A stretch of DNA of 64,000 nucleotides, taken from Brenneria roseae subsp. roseae. Its GTDB lineage: Bacteria; Pseudomonadota; Gammaproteobacteria; Enterobacterales; Enterobacteriaceae. Location: positions 1 to 64,000 of the forward strand of contig NZ_KZ819034.1 in the NCBI RefSeq assembly GCF_003115845.1, read 5' to 3'. Shown here in pieces: positions 18,689 through 27,167 of the stretch (its first letter is position 1; each line of letters starts with the position of its first letter). The notes under the pieces are model-generated. The model was not told the origin of the DNA. It searched no databases and was given only the letters and a program-made list of their open reading frames with translations. The position numbers were made by a program, and so were the translations under genes.

Positions 18689-19441
18689 ATGTCCCGCTTG
18701 CAAGGCAAACGTACTCTTATCACTGGCGGTACTTCCGGCATTGGTTTGGAAACCGCGAAACAATTCCTGGCCGAAGGCGCGCGTGTCGTCGTCACCGGGA
18801 ACAACCCCGACAGCATCGCCAAGGCTAAAACGGAGCTAGGCTCCGAGGTACTCGCGATGCGCGCTGATTCGGCTGACATCACCGCGCAGCGCAAGCTCGC
18901 CGAAACTATCAAGGCGCACTATGGCCAGCTCGATATCGCCTTTCTCAACGCTGGCGTGTCCGTCTGGCTGCCGATCGAGGAATGGACAGAGGATATGTTC
19001 GACCGCTCTTTCGACATCAACGTCAAGGGGCCGTACTTCCTGATCCAGGCACTGCTGCCGGTGTTCACTAACCCGGCGTCGGTCGTGCTCAACACGTCGA
19101 TCAACGCTCATGTCGGCGCAGAGCGTTCATCGGTCTACGCCGCCACCAAGGCCGCATTCCTGAATATGTCGAAGACGCTGTCAGGCGAACTGCTCGGACG
19201 CGGCATCCGCGTCAACGCGGTCAGCCCCGGCCCGGTCGAAACGCCGCTGTATGACAAGCTGGGCATTCCAGACGCCTACCGCGAACAGGTCAACAAGGAG
19301 ATCGCCGCCACCATTCCCTTCGGCCGCTTCGGCATGCCTGAGGAAGTGGCCAAGGCCGTGTTGTACCTCGCTTCAGACGAATCCAGATGGACGGTCGGCT
19401 CCGAAATCATCGTCGATGGCGGACGCACGCTCAACGGCTGA
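18689..19441 (+). CDS. SDR-family oxidoreductase
   Basis: The start at 18689 (MSRLQGKRTLITGGTSGIG) has TAGGAG 8 nt upstream; the longer frame from 18578 would cross the divergent promoter. Motifs: TGGTSGIG, NAGVSVW in place of the usual NNAG, YAATK active site, SPGPVETPLYDKLG, and a C-terminal VDGG. At 250 residues it is the classical SDR length. It is divergent from the LysR at 17641-18546 and 30 bp ahead of an exported isochorismatase-like gene. Such SDRs are annotated variously; the substrate is unknown. Confidence 0.9.
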   Translation: MSRLQGKRTLITGGTSGIGLETAKQFLAEGARVVVTGNNPDSIAKAKTELGSEVLAMRADSADITAQRKLAETIKAHYGQLDIAFLNAGVSVWLPIEEWTEDMFDRSFDINVKGPYFLIQALLPVFTNPASVVLNTSINAHVGAERSSVYAATKAAFLNMSKTLSGELLGRGIRVNAVSPGPVETPLYDKLGIPDAYREQVNKEIAATIPFGRFGMPEEVAKAVLYLASDESRWTVGSEIIVDGGRTLNG

Positions 19442-19471
19442 CAGAACAAGCACATTACGGAGTACATCCCT

Positions 19472-20155
19472 GTGAAATCCCTCATTGGCGGTCTTCTGGC
19501 CGTGCTTCTCTTCACCGCATCGCTTGCTTCGATGTCCGCTTCCGCACAGACCGTCCAGACCGTCCAGACGCGCAAAAGCGCACTGATCCTGATTGAGTTT
19601 CAGAACGACTGGATGGCGCCTACCGGCGGCATCAACAGCCAATTCAAGGATCGCCCGCAGTTCGACGAATCGGTCGCCAATGCCAGGAAGGTATTGGTCG
19701 AAGCCCGTCGCCGTCATATGGAAGTGATTTACGTCACCATGACCCTCGACCCTTCCTACAAGGTGCTTGGTCAGGCGAAGTATGGTCTGCGCGCAATGAT
19801 GCCCAAGTACAAGTCCTTCCTCGGCCACCAGGCCGATATTTTTCCGGGTTTCGAGCCGAACGCCGATGAATACGTGATCCGCGAACGCTCCGGCAGTAGC
19901 GCTTTTGCCGGCACAACGCTCGACAGCTACCTGCGCAACAACCACATTGAGGACATCTACCTGATGGGCTATTCGCTACGCCAGTGCGTGGAGTCGACTC
20001 TGCGCAACGCGCATGACCTGGGCTATAACACCAACGTTATCTACGACGCCTCGGCTGGCTTCACTCGGGAACAGCAGACCTCGTTTGTGAAGGAGATCGC
20101 CCCATTCTACGGCAATGCCATCACGGCTCAGGCTTTTCTCACATCCGCAAACTAA
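19472..20155 (+). CDS. Exported isochorismatase-family cysteine hydrolase
   Basis: The fold is recognised from ALILIEFQNDW (catalytic Asp), SSAFAGTTLDSYLRNN, and GYSLRQCVESTLRNAHDLGY with the nucleophilic Cys. Family enzymes hydrolyse isochorismate, nicotinamide or related amides and ethers. The conserved catalytic Lys that precedes the SAF segment appears to be Arg (VIRERSGSSAF), so activity may be altered. It begins with GTG at 19472 and a clear signal peptide, KSLIGGLLAVLLFTASLASM...SASA, giving an exported mature protein of about 200 residues. It follows the SDR gene by 30 bp and is probably cotranscribed with it. Confidence 0.8.
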   Translation: MKSLIGGLLAVLLFTASLASMSASAQTVQTVQTRKSALILIEFQNDWMAPTGGINSQFKDRPQFDESVANARKVLVEARRRHMEVIYVTMTLDPSYKVLGQAKYGLRAMMPKYKSFLGHQADIFPGFEPNADEYVIRERSGSSAFAGTTLDSYLRNNHIEDIYLMGYSLRQCVESTLRNAHDLGYNTNVIYDASAGFTREQQTSFVKEIAPFYGNAITAQAFLTSAN

Positions 20156-20164
20156 CCATCAACT

Positions 20165-20188
20165 GCGCCCTGTATCTGCATAGGGCGC
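20165..20188 (+). terminator. Weak stem-loop after the isochorismatase-like gene
   Basis: Seven-base perfect arms, GCGCCCT and AGGGCGC, around a 10-nt loop, 10 bp after the stop codon. There is no T-tract, so it may be a weak or Rho-assisted terminator. Confidence 0.4.
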
Positions 20189-20380
20189 GCCACGTTAATC
20201 CGCGCTGTAGCCGACAAACTTCCCCAACCTGCCGAAAAGCAGCGGCAGCATAGCAAAAGGGTTCCCACTGATATAATACAACTTTAACCCGTGATTTGAC
20301 TGATGCGCTCAAAGGTGCCACGTATAAATAAAACAGAAAATAAAAGAAGAACCCCTTATAACAAATATGTAATAACCCAC

Positions 20381-20396
20381 ATCATAAATGATATAT
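20381..20396. promoter_or_regulatory. Candidate activator site (palindrome ATCAT-AA-ATGAT)
   Basis: ATCATAAATGATAT lies about 100 bp upstream of the -24/-12 promoter of the lyase gene. The identical 14-mer occurs at 25731-25744, about 115 bp upstream of the other sigma-54-like promoter. Two copies of one palindrome at enhancer distance from both promoters suggest an upstream activating sequence for the PrpR-like protein encoded between the operons. Confidence 0.6.
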
Positions 20397-20486
20397 CCGA
20401 AGCGGTAAGCGAATTCCCATTCCCCTGTCTTTTAATAAAATGGCTTTATTACAATAAGTTAAAAAAAATCCTCATATCTTCATATG

Positions 20487-20503
20487 TTGGCATGAGTCAT
20501 GCG
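20487..20503 (+). promoter_or_regulatory. Sigma-54 (-24/-12) promoter for the lyase-transporter operon
   Basis: TTGGCATGAGTCATGCG has the invariant GG and GC exactly 10 bp apart and the flanking TGGCA expected for sigma-54. It lies 67 bp before ATG 20570, with a GGAAAGGAAAG purine-rich leader between. A PrpR-type sigma-54 activator is encoded 3 kb downstream. Confidence 0.7.
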
Positions 20504-20569
20504 TTATATGTCTGACGATTAATCATTTTATTTACCAATATCACTCTAGAGACAGGAAAGGAAAGCAAT

Positions 20570-21451
20570 ATGACTGGAATGGGTAGCAAGCTGAAAAACA
20601 GGCTCTCACAGAAAGACATCCTGATTGCCCCCGGCGCGCATGATGTCCTTACCGCAAAGATTATTGAAGACGTAGGCTTTGAAGCTGTTTATATGACCGG
20701 TTATGGTTCGGCCGCCAGTATTCTGGGACAGCCCGATGTCGGCCTGCTGACGCAGGTTGAAATGGCGACGCGCGCCAGGAATATTGTTGATCGGGTTAAT
20801 ATTCCTGTGATAGCCGATGCGGATACCGGTTTTGGCAATGCCATTAATGTCATCCGCACGACGCGTTTGTATGAGGATGCCGGGGTGGCCATGATGCAGC
20901 TTGAAGATCAGGTTGCGCCGAAAAAATGCGGTCATATGCTGGGCCGTGAAGTTGTCCCGCTAGAGGAAATGGTGGGGAAAATACAGGCGGCATGCGATGC
21001 CCGCCGGGGCGATATGCTGATTATGGCCCGGACCGATGCCCGGACAAACTATGGTCTGGATGAGGCCATTCGCCGCGGCAAGGCCTATGAGCAAGCCGGG
21101 GCGGATGTGCTTTTTATCGAATCTGTGGAATCGGAAGAAGAGATGCGGATTGTGACCCGGAGTTTCAACGTACCGGTGCTGGCGAATATGCTTGAACATG
21201 GCCGGACGCCTTTATTGCCGGCGCCAAAGCTGCAGGAAATCGGTTATCGGCTAGTCATCTTTTGTGTCGCTTCGGTATATGCCGAAGCTTACGCCGTAAC
21301 GGAATTAATGAAAACATTAAAACAGTACGGCACCACCGAAAACTTCCTTCCCAAGATGATCCCTTTCGAAGAGTTTAACCGGTTAGTAGGATTGCCGGAA
21401 ATTCGTCTCGCGGAAGAAAAATACAAAACAGGTCGTAAAGCTAATTACTGA
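20570..21451 (+). CDS. Isocitrate lyase/PEP mutase superfamily C-C lyase
   Basis: This TIM-barrel enzyme opens with LIAPGAHDVLTAKIIEDVGF and YMTGYG. It carries PVIADADTGFGN (metal-binding acidic cluster) and the APKKCGHM loop, whose Cys is the catalytic acid/base of true lyases in this family. The Cys loop argues for carbon-carbon cleavage (2-methylisocitrate, 2,3-dimethylmalate or a similar 2-hydroxy acid yielding pyruvate or glyoxylate) rather than phosphonate mutase chemistry. Oxaloacetate decarboxylase-like activity is possible. It has 293 residues, normal length. It follows a sigma-54 promoter and precedes an MFS carboxylate permease by 114 bp. Regulation by the PrpR-like activator, a regulator type known from propionate/methylcitrate metabolism, fits a substrate releasing a C3 acid. 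Confidence 0.82.
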   Translation: MTGMGSKLKNRLSQKDILIAPGAHDVLTAKIIEDVGFEAVYMTGYGSAASILGQPDVGLLTQVEMATRARNIVDRVNIPVIADADTGFGNAINVIRTTRLYEDAGVAMMQLEDQVAPKKCGHMLGREVVPLEEMVGKIQAACDARRGDMLIMARTDARTNYGLDEAIRRGKAYEQAGADVLFIESVESEEEMRIVTRSFNVPVLANMLEHGRTPLLPAPKLQEIGYRLVIFCVASVYAEAYAVTELMKTLKQYGTTENFLPKMIPFEEFNRLVGLPEIRLAEEKYKTGRKANY

Positions 21452-21565
21452 CAATTAAAGAAATAAGGATTTACAGACGGAGACCAAGCATTTCTCTGTC
21501 TGTCATTCTTGCGAAGGACATAAAAAGACCCTCTGTTTATCCTATTTATTAAGGTTGAGGTTGAA

Positions 21566-22927
21566 ATGAGCACGTTAAGGAATTTTAAAATACCCCATTT
21601 TCATTGGTGGGTGATGACCCTCATCTTTGTCGTTTATACTGTAGAATATGCCGACCGAGCAAATATTGGTTTTGCTTTGCCCCTTATGCAAAAAGAATTC
21701 AACCTGGATAATACCCAGGGTGGCCTACTGGTCAGTTTATTCTTTGCTGGATATGCCATAATGCAAATCCCGGCCGGATTTCTGATAAAGAAATTCGGCG
21801 TCAGGCAAATTTATACCCTCGGTATTCTTACGACCGCCATCTGTACCGGTTTAATGGGCCTAGCCGATTCAATTGCACACTTGAATATCCTGCGGTTTCT
21901 GGTAGGTGTTAGTGAAGCAGCCGTGGTAATCGGGTCTACCGTAACTATCAATAATTGGTTCCCGGAGAGGGAGAAAGGAACGGCAACCGGTATTTTCCTG
22001 GCTAGTTCCAATATGGGGCCGCTAGTCGTTCCATTAATCAGCGCCTGGATATTGATGAATTTCGACTGGCGCTATATCTTTATATTTTTCAGTATTCCGG
22101 GGGTTGTTCTTGCTTTACTTTGGATTGTTATGATCAATAATAATCCGGAGAAAAGTAGATTTGTATCCCGGCAGGAACTTGATTATATCCGCAGCGGCGT
22201 TTCAGCAAAAAAAATCAAAAAGGTCAGAGAGTACAAAGCGGCTTGGTTGGATAAGGTCATTAGAGCCCGACATACCGAACTCCTTACCAGTTCACGCCAG
22301 TGCTTCAGATGTTGGGATATTTACGGCGCCGCTTTGGGTTACTTTTTCATGGTCGGGACTGTCGGCGTATTGATGTCATGGCTACCCAAGTATCTCCTCC
22401 AAGAGCAAGGGTTCTCGATGATAAACTCCGCTTACCTGGCGGCGGCACCTTTTGTCGGCACGCTTTGCGGCAATTTGTTTGGTGGGTGGGTATCGGATAA
22501 CCTGTTGGGAAAACGCCGCAAACCCATGATGATGGTCAGTGCGATTACCACTATTGTATCCATGCTGCTTATCGTGAATGCACCCACCACCCAATTAATC
22601 CTGACCGTACTTTTTTTTACTACCGGCCTGTTCTTGGGTTTGGGATACTCGGCATTCTCAGTATACGCAATGGGAAGAGTAGATAAAAAAACGTACCCCA
22701 TTGCCTATGGCATAATCAATATGGGCGGACAATTGGGAGGCATGTGTATGCCTTTTATCGTTGGCATGATACTGGATCATTATAACTGGAGCATGGTTTT
22801 TCTCACCCTATCGGTGGCTGCCGTATTATGTCTGCTGTTTGTCTGCTCAATAACAGAGCCATTATCTGACGGACAAAAAAGGGCAATAGACCGGCCGCTG
22901 GCAACAGGCCATGAAGTCACGCACTAA
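21566..22927 (+). CDS. MFS transporter, anion:cation symporter (ACS)-like
   Basis: The protein has 453 residues with about twelve hydrophobic segments. Typical major-facilitator signatures follow the second segment (GFLIKKFGVRQIYTLG). The opening HWWVMTLIFVVYTVEYADRANIGFAL matches the ACS family, which carries small organic acids and sugar acids with protons. It is closely related to the second permease at 28108-29454; both share INMGGQLGGMCMP near the C-terminus. The neighbouring lyase suggests uptake of its substrate, an organic acid. GGTTGAGG lies 5-12 nt before ATG 21566. A strong stem-loop follows. Confidence 0.88.
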   Translation: MSTLRNFKIPHFHWWVMTLIFVVYTVEYADRANIGFALPLMQKEFNLDNTQGGLLVSLFFAGYAIMQIPAGFLIKKFGVRQIYTLGILTTAICTGLMGLADSIAHLNILRFLVGVSEAAVVIGSTVTINNWFPEREKGTATGIFLASSNMGPLVVPLISAWILMNFDWRYIFIFFSIPGVVLALLWIVMINNNPEKSRFVSRQELDYIRSGVSAKKIKKVREYKAAWLDKVIRARHTELLTSSRQCFRCWDIYGAALGYFFMVGTVGVLMSWLPKYLLQEQGFSMINSAYLAAAPFVGTLCGNLFGGWVSDNLLGKRRKPMMMVSAITTIVSMLLIVNAPTTQLILTVLFFTTGLFLGLGYSAFSVYAMGRVDKKTYPIAYGIINMGGQLGGMCMPFIVGMILDHYNWSMVFLTLSVAAVLCLLFVCSITEPLSDGQKRAIDRPLATGHEVTH

Positions 22928-22948
22928 CATACCGCTTTATCCATAGCG

Positions 22949-22974
22949 TATAGGGGCGTAGCGTCGCCCCTATA
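22949..22974 (+). terminator. Stem-loop terminator after the first MFS gene
   Basis: Ten-base perfect arms, TATAGGGGCG and CGCCCCTATA, with a 6-nt loop, 21 bp after the stop codon. The T-run is weak. Confidence 0.6.
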
Positions 22975-23192
22975 ACCAGCTGTTCCCATGTCCATGATGC
23001 GGAGTCGAAAATCCCGGGATGACCTACCTAGCGCAGTTCAAAACCAGGCCCTTTCCCCGAATTTGATCCAGTCATAATCAGGAAGAATGTTATGTCTTTT
23101 ACCAGTCGATATTTTTGACAAAAAGGGGTAACTATAATGGTGTTCCAAAAGGCCAGTCGTCATTAGGCCCCAGGATATTTCCTTAATGTGCA

Positions 23193-23576
23193 TTATTTTC
23201 GACTGTGCTTGTGCGTATTATCTACCGAATATTCTTCTTGTCCTGAACGACAATCTACAATGCCGAAAAAAACCATATTGTCTTTAGGCCCAACGGCCGT
23301 AAAAGGCAAGAAATAGGCGCCATTTTCGATAGCGAACTCGTTGTCACGCATTATCAAGTTCGGTCTTACCGTGCCAAGTTGTTTAGCCGTTTTGTTCCAG
23401 CGAGGCATTCGATGATTAATAAAATCATGTTTTATTTGCTGGATGACCTCATTTTTCTTCGTCATATCACAACCGGGGTTTTGATTGGCACCATAGGCAG
23501 TGAATGTCATTACGCAGGCCAGCAAAGGCCATAAACCGGAAACATCTTTGGGTCTGTAAGGGAAAATTTTTATCAT
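23193..23576 (-). CDS. Small exported protein of an unnamed PRW/LGT family
   Basis: The start at 23576 (MIKIFPYRPKDVSG) is chosen so that a hydrophobic signal, LWPLLACVMTFTAYGA, lies at the N-terminus; an in-frame ATG at 23618 adds 14 residues. The mature part has a Cys pair (GCDMTKKNEVIQQIKHD; FGIVDC) and a central RMPRWNKTAKQLGTVRPNL. The partial protein at 63693 shares this layout (CDE..., VPRWKEFQADKLGTDKPEI), so both belong to one family. It is convergent with nothing obvious and lies between the catabolic operons. Function unknown; periplasmic or secreted location is inferred. Confidence 0.65.
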   Translation of the reverse strand: MIKIFPYRPKDVSGLWPLLACVMTFTAYGANQNPGCDMTKKNEVIQQIKHDFINHRMPRWNKTAKQLGTVRPNLIMRDNEFAIENGAYFLPFTAVGPKDNMVFFGIVDCRSGQEEYSVDNTHKHSRK

Positions 23577-23781
23577 GGTACTCTCCACACTATAAAAAAC
23601 CCCACTTTCGTGTGACATTAAAGCATAAAGTAAAAGGGATAAAAATCACCTTGCTCAAAGTATAGGGGGATGACAATACCATTCAGGAATTCTGTTACTG
23701 AATGGCGCATAACTGCGGGATTGGGCCAGGTCAAAGGCATTATTAAAGACAATATCATATATATTAGCCATGATGGCTCAA

Positions 23782-25692
23782 TTATTCACTATCTTTCAAC
23801 TTACGCCACATACTCATCTTGCTGATTCCCAGTTTAGTTGCCACTTTCTCTTGATCATTATTATAAAGTTTCAAATAAAATGAAATTATTTGCCGCTCTA
23901 TATCCCTCACAATACCTTTCAATTGTTTTATATTAAGATTCACTGCTATAGCTTTGCTATCTTTGGGGTTGTTATTAAGATCCTTTATCTTAAAACCAGT
24001 AAGCTCTAATATTTCAAACCAAGAAGATTCAGGAAATCCCGTCGATAATAAAGACAAACGCTCTAAAATAAATTTGAGTTCGCGGACATTTCCTGGCCAT
24101 GGATATGAAGAAAATACATCTAAAAAATTTTGCACTTGCTGCTCTGAATGGGATTCTTTCAAAAACCCTCTTGCCAAATATTCCACATCACCAACACGGT
24201 GGCGTAGAGGGGGGATGGTTAGCGGTAACACATTCAACCGATAGTAGAGATCGCTTCTGAAGGTGCCGGCATTCGACATATCATCAAGCGATCGATTGGT
24301 GGCGCCAATTATTCTGACGTCAACCGGGATAAGGTCCTTCCCGCCAATCCGCATGATTTCATATTCCTGCAGTACACGTAATAGACGGCTTTGAATGGAA
24401 AGTGGTAGTTCACCTATTTCATCTAAAAATAATGTTCCTTCATGTGCTAATTCTATTAAACCTTCCTTTCCCTCTCTTTTAGCTCCCGTAAAGGAACCTC
24501 CCTCGTAACCGAATAATTCACTTTCAAGTAAATTTTCGGGTATCGCGGCACAGTTTATTGCAACAAAAGGACCGTTTTTCCTCAAGCTGTAATTATGAAT
24601 GCTTTGGGCAAACAGTTCTTTTCCCGTGCCGGATTCCCCGTGAATCATGACTGGAGAATGAGTTTTAGAATAAATTTGAGCCAATTGTATAATATCACGC
24701 ATACCCGTACTAGTGGTTATGATATCAGAAAAAGTATATTTAGCCGTAAATCCTTTCTTTATCATCTTACCGCGGATTTTACGCTCAACACGTTGTATCT
24801 GGGGCGTATCGGTAAACGAGCAAACAACGCCAATACATTGATTACCCATAAGAATGGGAACCCGACTAGTAATAATAGAGGTATTGCCGATTTCCTGGAT
24901 ATCTCGAATTTCTGGTGACTTAGAAAGCAAAACCTGATTGATTCGTGTATTTTTGATAACGGTATCAACTTGCTTGCCAATGATTTGGCTTTCGTCTATA
25001 TCAAATATTTTTTGCGCGGCTTTATTGAAGTATTGCACCGCATTATTTTCATTAGTGACGATGATACCTTCTGTAATAGAAGATAATATCATTTCGAGCC
25101 GCGCCATATGCATTTGCTTACGTTTCGTCGTTTCAACGATTGCCAGTGCTTCCCTTAAAGAACTGTTTACCGATTCAACGCCATTTTCGATAAGGATACA
25201 TTCCATATTGTATTGCTGCGCAATTTTTGCAGCCGGACTACCCCCGATAATAGTTTGATAGTTTTCCTCATGGCATCTTTTAAGATTTTCGTTAATATCC
25301 TGTTCCGTTGAAAAAATGAATTCATCAATAACTACATTTAATGCCTGAGCCACTAAATCGACATCGGGCAAATAGTTTTTATAATTGAAAAAAGCTATTT
25401 TTTTCCGATTATTTTTGAGAGGAATAAGCGATTTTAGTAAATCCGCTGCGGAAGTGATGATACGAACAACCGGGATAGAAGTGGATTTCTCAATATAATC
25501 CGCCGTTCCGCCACGACTCATAATAACATCGTAAAGTTCAGGATCAAGATTTTTAGCAATGTTAGACGCTTTACCCAAACTGCCATGATAAACATGACAA
25601 TTAAACAACCCGACACATTGTTCCGTGACGATTGTGCTGAGACTCGGATAGGGAGTAATGAGGGCTAAATTAGGAAGAGTTTTAGAAGGCAT
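23782..25692 (-). CDS. PrpR-like sigma-54-dependent transcriptional activator
   Basis: The protein has 636 residues. The N-terminal ~190 residues resemble the PrpR_N sensor domain found in propionate-catabolism activators (DVIMSRGGTADYIEK, IPVVRI). A PAS domain follows at about 195-300 (EGIIVTNENNAVQYFNKAAQ). The AAA+ domain has Walker A GESGTGKE, a variant sigma-54 contact loop GSFTGA (usual GAFTGA), and Walker B TLFLDEIGE. The C-terminus is a Fis-type helix-turn-helix (VATKLGISKMSMWRKL). It lies between two operons that each have a -24/-12-like promoter and a shared upstream palindrome, and it is divergent from the CoA-transferase operon, so it probably activates both. Its ligand is presumably an intermediate of the organic-acid pathway. 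Confidence 0.9.
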   Translation of the reverse strand: MPSKTLPNLALITPYPSLSTIVTEQCVGLFNCHVYHGSLGKASNIAKNLDPELYDVIMSRGGTADYIEKSTSIPVVRIITSAADLLKSLIPLKNNRKKIAFFNYKNYLPDVDLVAQALNVVIDEFIFSTEQDINENLKRCHEENYQTIIGGSPAAKIAQQYNMECILIENGVESVNSSLREALAIVETTKRKQMHMARLEMILSSITEGIIVTNENNAVQYFNKAAQKIFDIDESQIIGKQVDTVIKNTRINQVLLSKSPEIRDIQEIGNTSIITSRVPILMGNQCIGVVCSFTDTPQIQRVERKIRGKMIKKGFTAKYTFSDIITTSTGMRDIIQLAQIYSKTHSPVMIHGESGTGKELFAQSIHNYSLRKNGPFVAINCAAIPENLLESELFGYEGGSFTGAKREGKEGLIELAHEGTLFLDEIGELPLSIQSRLLRVLQEYEIMRIGGKDLIPVDVRIIGATNRSLDDMSNAGTFRSDLYYRLNVLPLTIPPLRHRVGDVEYLARGFLKESHSEQQVQNFLDVFSSYPWPGNVRELKFILERLSLLSTGFPESSWFEILELTGFKIKDLNNNPKDSKAIAVNLNIKQLKGIVRDIERQIISFYLKLYNNDQEKVATKLGISKMSMWRKLKDSE

Positions 25693-25728
25693 AGAGATTC
25701 CCTAGGTCACTTAATATAATTATTATAT

Positions 25729-25744
25729 ATATCATAAATGATAT
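25729..25744. promoter_or_regulatory. Candidate activator site (palindrome ATATCAT-AA-ATGATAT)
   Basis: Sixteen-base palindrome with seven-base perfect arms and an AA spacer, 37 bp upstream of the activator gene start and about 115 bp upstream of the -24/-12-like promoter of the divergent operon. Its central 14 bases are identical to 20381-20394. It may serve activation of the divergent operon and autoregulation. Confidence 0.6.
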
Positions 25745-25848
25745 GATTTTCACAATTGATACAAATCAACATAATGGCATTATTCACAGAATAAAAATTA
25801 ATCCCTTATATATCAATAAATTAAACTATATACGTTGCCTGATTTTTT

Positions 25849-25866
25849 TTGGCATGGAATTTGTAA
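25849..25866 (+). promoter_or_regulatory. Sigma-54-like promoter for the CoA-transferase operon
   Basis: TTGGCATGGAATTTGTAA has GG at 25851 and GT ten bases later, one base off the GG-N10-GC consensus, within a TTGGCA context identical to the promoter at 20487. It lies about 75 bp before ATG 25941. Confidence 0.5.
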
Positions 25867-25940
25867 TCTTTTATCTGTGTAACAAAAACCACCTTTACCC
25901 AATATCCATATTGTCAATGTAATCGTAGAAGGAATTTAAG

Positions 25941-27155
25941 ATGGAAAAGCAGTTCGGAGTAAAAAAGCAGTTCGGAGTAATGAGCGGCGTACGCATTCTG
26001 GATCTAACACGAGTATTAGCAGGCCCATATTGCGGCATGATGTTCGCTGATTTTGGCGCTGACGTAATAAAAATTGAATTGCCTGGCAAGGGTGATGATT
26101 CACGCGCTAACGCGCCACAAATTAATGGCGAAAGTGCTTATTTCATGAATCTCAACCGAAATAAGCGCGGTATTACTCTCAATTTAAAATCTGACGAAGG
26201 TCGACAAATCTTTCTGGACTTGGTTAAAAAAAGCGACATTGTCTTAGAAAATTATCGACCCGGCGTGATGGAAAAACTGGGACTGGGATATGAAGATCTC
26301 AAAAAAATAAATCCGGCGATTATTTACGGGGCCGTGTCGGGTTTTGGACATACAGGTCCCTACTCTAAACGGGCCGGTTATGACATTATTGGCCAGGCGA
26401 TGAGCGGCCTCATGAGTACAACGGGTTGGCCCGATACGCCCCCTACCCGTACCGGTACGGCCATTGCAGACGTTGTTGGCGGTATGAGCTGCGCTATTGG
26501 CGTACTGGCCGCCTATATAAACCGATTGAAGACGGGGGTTGGCGACAAAGTCGATGTCTCCCTGGTCGATTCGATGGTGTCATCATTAGAAATCATCAAC
26601 ATTATTTATTTGTGTTCAGGAAGAATACCGACCCGTATCGGAAACCGTTATGAATCAATCTATCCTTATGATTCATTCCAGGCGAATGACGGCTATGTAA
26701 TTATTGCCTGTGGCAATGACAAACTGTTTGGACTATTAAAGGACACAATCCAAATCCACAGTTTGGACGATGAAAAATTCAGCTCCAATATTAAGCGTGT
26801 TGAACATCATGCCGAACTCAAGTCTATTATCGAATCATGGACCCGAGATTTATCCATTGACCAGATAGTTGAGCTCTTACTAGCGGCGGGAATACCGTCA
26901 GCGCCTATCAATACCATCGATCGTGTTACTAAAGATCCACATATTGCGGTAGCCAGGGAGATGTTTGTCGATATTGAACATCCGGTGGCGGGTAAAACAA
27001 CATTAACCGGCAATCAGGTAAAATTCACCAATAAAAAAGCGACGATAAGAACGCCGGCACCTACGCTCGGGCAGCATAATTATGAAATTTTAAAAGAGTT
27101 TTTTAATTACTCTGATGAAAAAATTGATGAATTAATCAATAACGGAATACTTTAA
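25941..27155 (+). CDS. Class III (CaiB/BaiF-type) CoA-transferase
   Basis: This enzyme family moves CoA between carboxylic acids, for example from succinyl-CoA to a hydroxy-dicarboxylate. Characteristic segments: ILDLTRVLAGPYCGMMFADF, NLNRNKRGITLNLKS, LENYRPGVMEKLG, and SGFGHTGPYSKRAGYDIIGQ, whose Asp matches the acyl-accepting catalytic Asp. It has 404 residues, normal length. The start at 25941 has AAGGAA 8 nt upstream. Just after it an 18-bp tandem duplication gives KQFGV twice, so an ATG at 25980 (MSGVRILDL), inside the usual family N-terminus, is a possible ancestral start. It is first in an operon with an HMG-CoA-lyase-like gene (12 bp gap) and an MFS gene. Confidence 0.88.
   Translation: MEKQFGVKKQFGVMSGVRILDLTRVLAGPYCGMMFADFGADVIKIELPGKGDDSRANAPQINGESAYFMNLNRNKRGITLNLKSDEGRQIFLDLVKKSDIVLENYRPGVMEKLGLGYEDLKKINPAIIYGAVSGFGHTGPYSKRAGYDIIGQAMSGLMSTTGWPDTPPTRTGTAIADVVGGMSCAIGVLAAYINRLKTGVGDKVDVSLVDSMVSSLEIINIIYLCSGRIPTRIGNRYESIYPYDSFQANDGYVIIACGNDKLFGLLKDTIQIHSLDDEKFSSNIKRVEHHAELKSIIESWTRDLSIDQIVELLLAAGIPSAPINTIDRVTKDPHIAVAREMFVDIEHPVAGKTTLTGNQVKFTNKKATIRTPAPTLGQHNYEILKEFFNYSDEKIDELINNGIL
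25945..25980 (+). repeat. 18-bp perfect tandem duplication at the CoA-transferase start
   Basis: AAAAGCAGTTCGGAGTAA occurs twice head to tail at 25945-25962 and 25963-25980, in frame, adding six residues to the N-terminus. A recent slippage event is likely. Confidence 0.9.
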
Positions 27156-27167
27156 GGAATCGTTCAC

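Noticed and set aside
20303-20515. 70-codon ORF upstream of the lyase gene
   Set aside because: It overlaps the palindrome and the sigma-54 promoter, is AT-biased and has no ribosome binding site.
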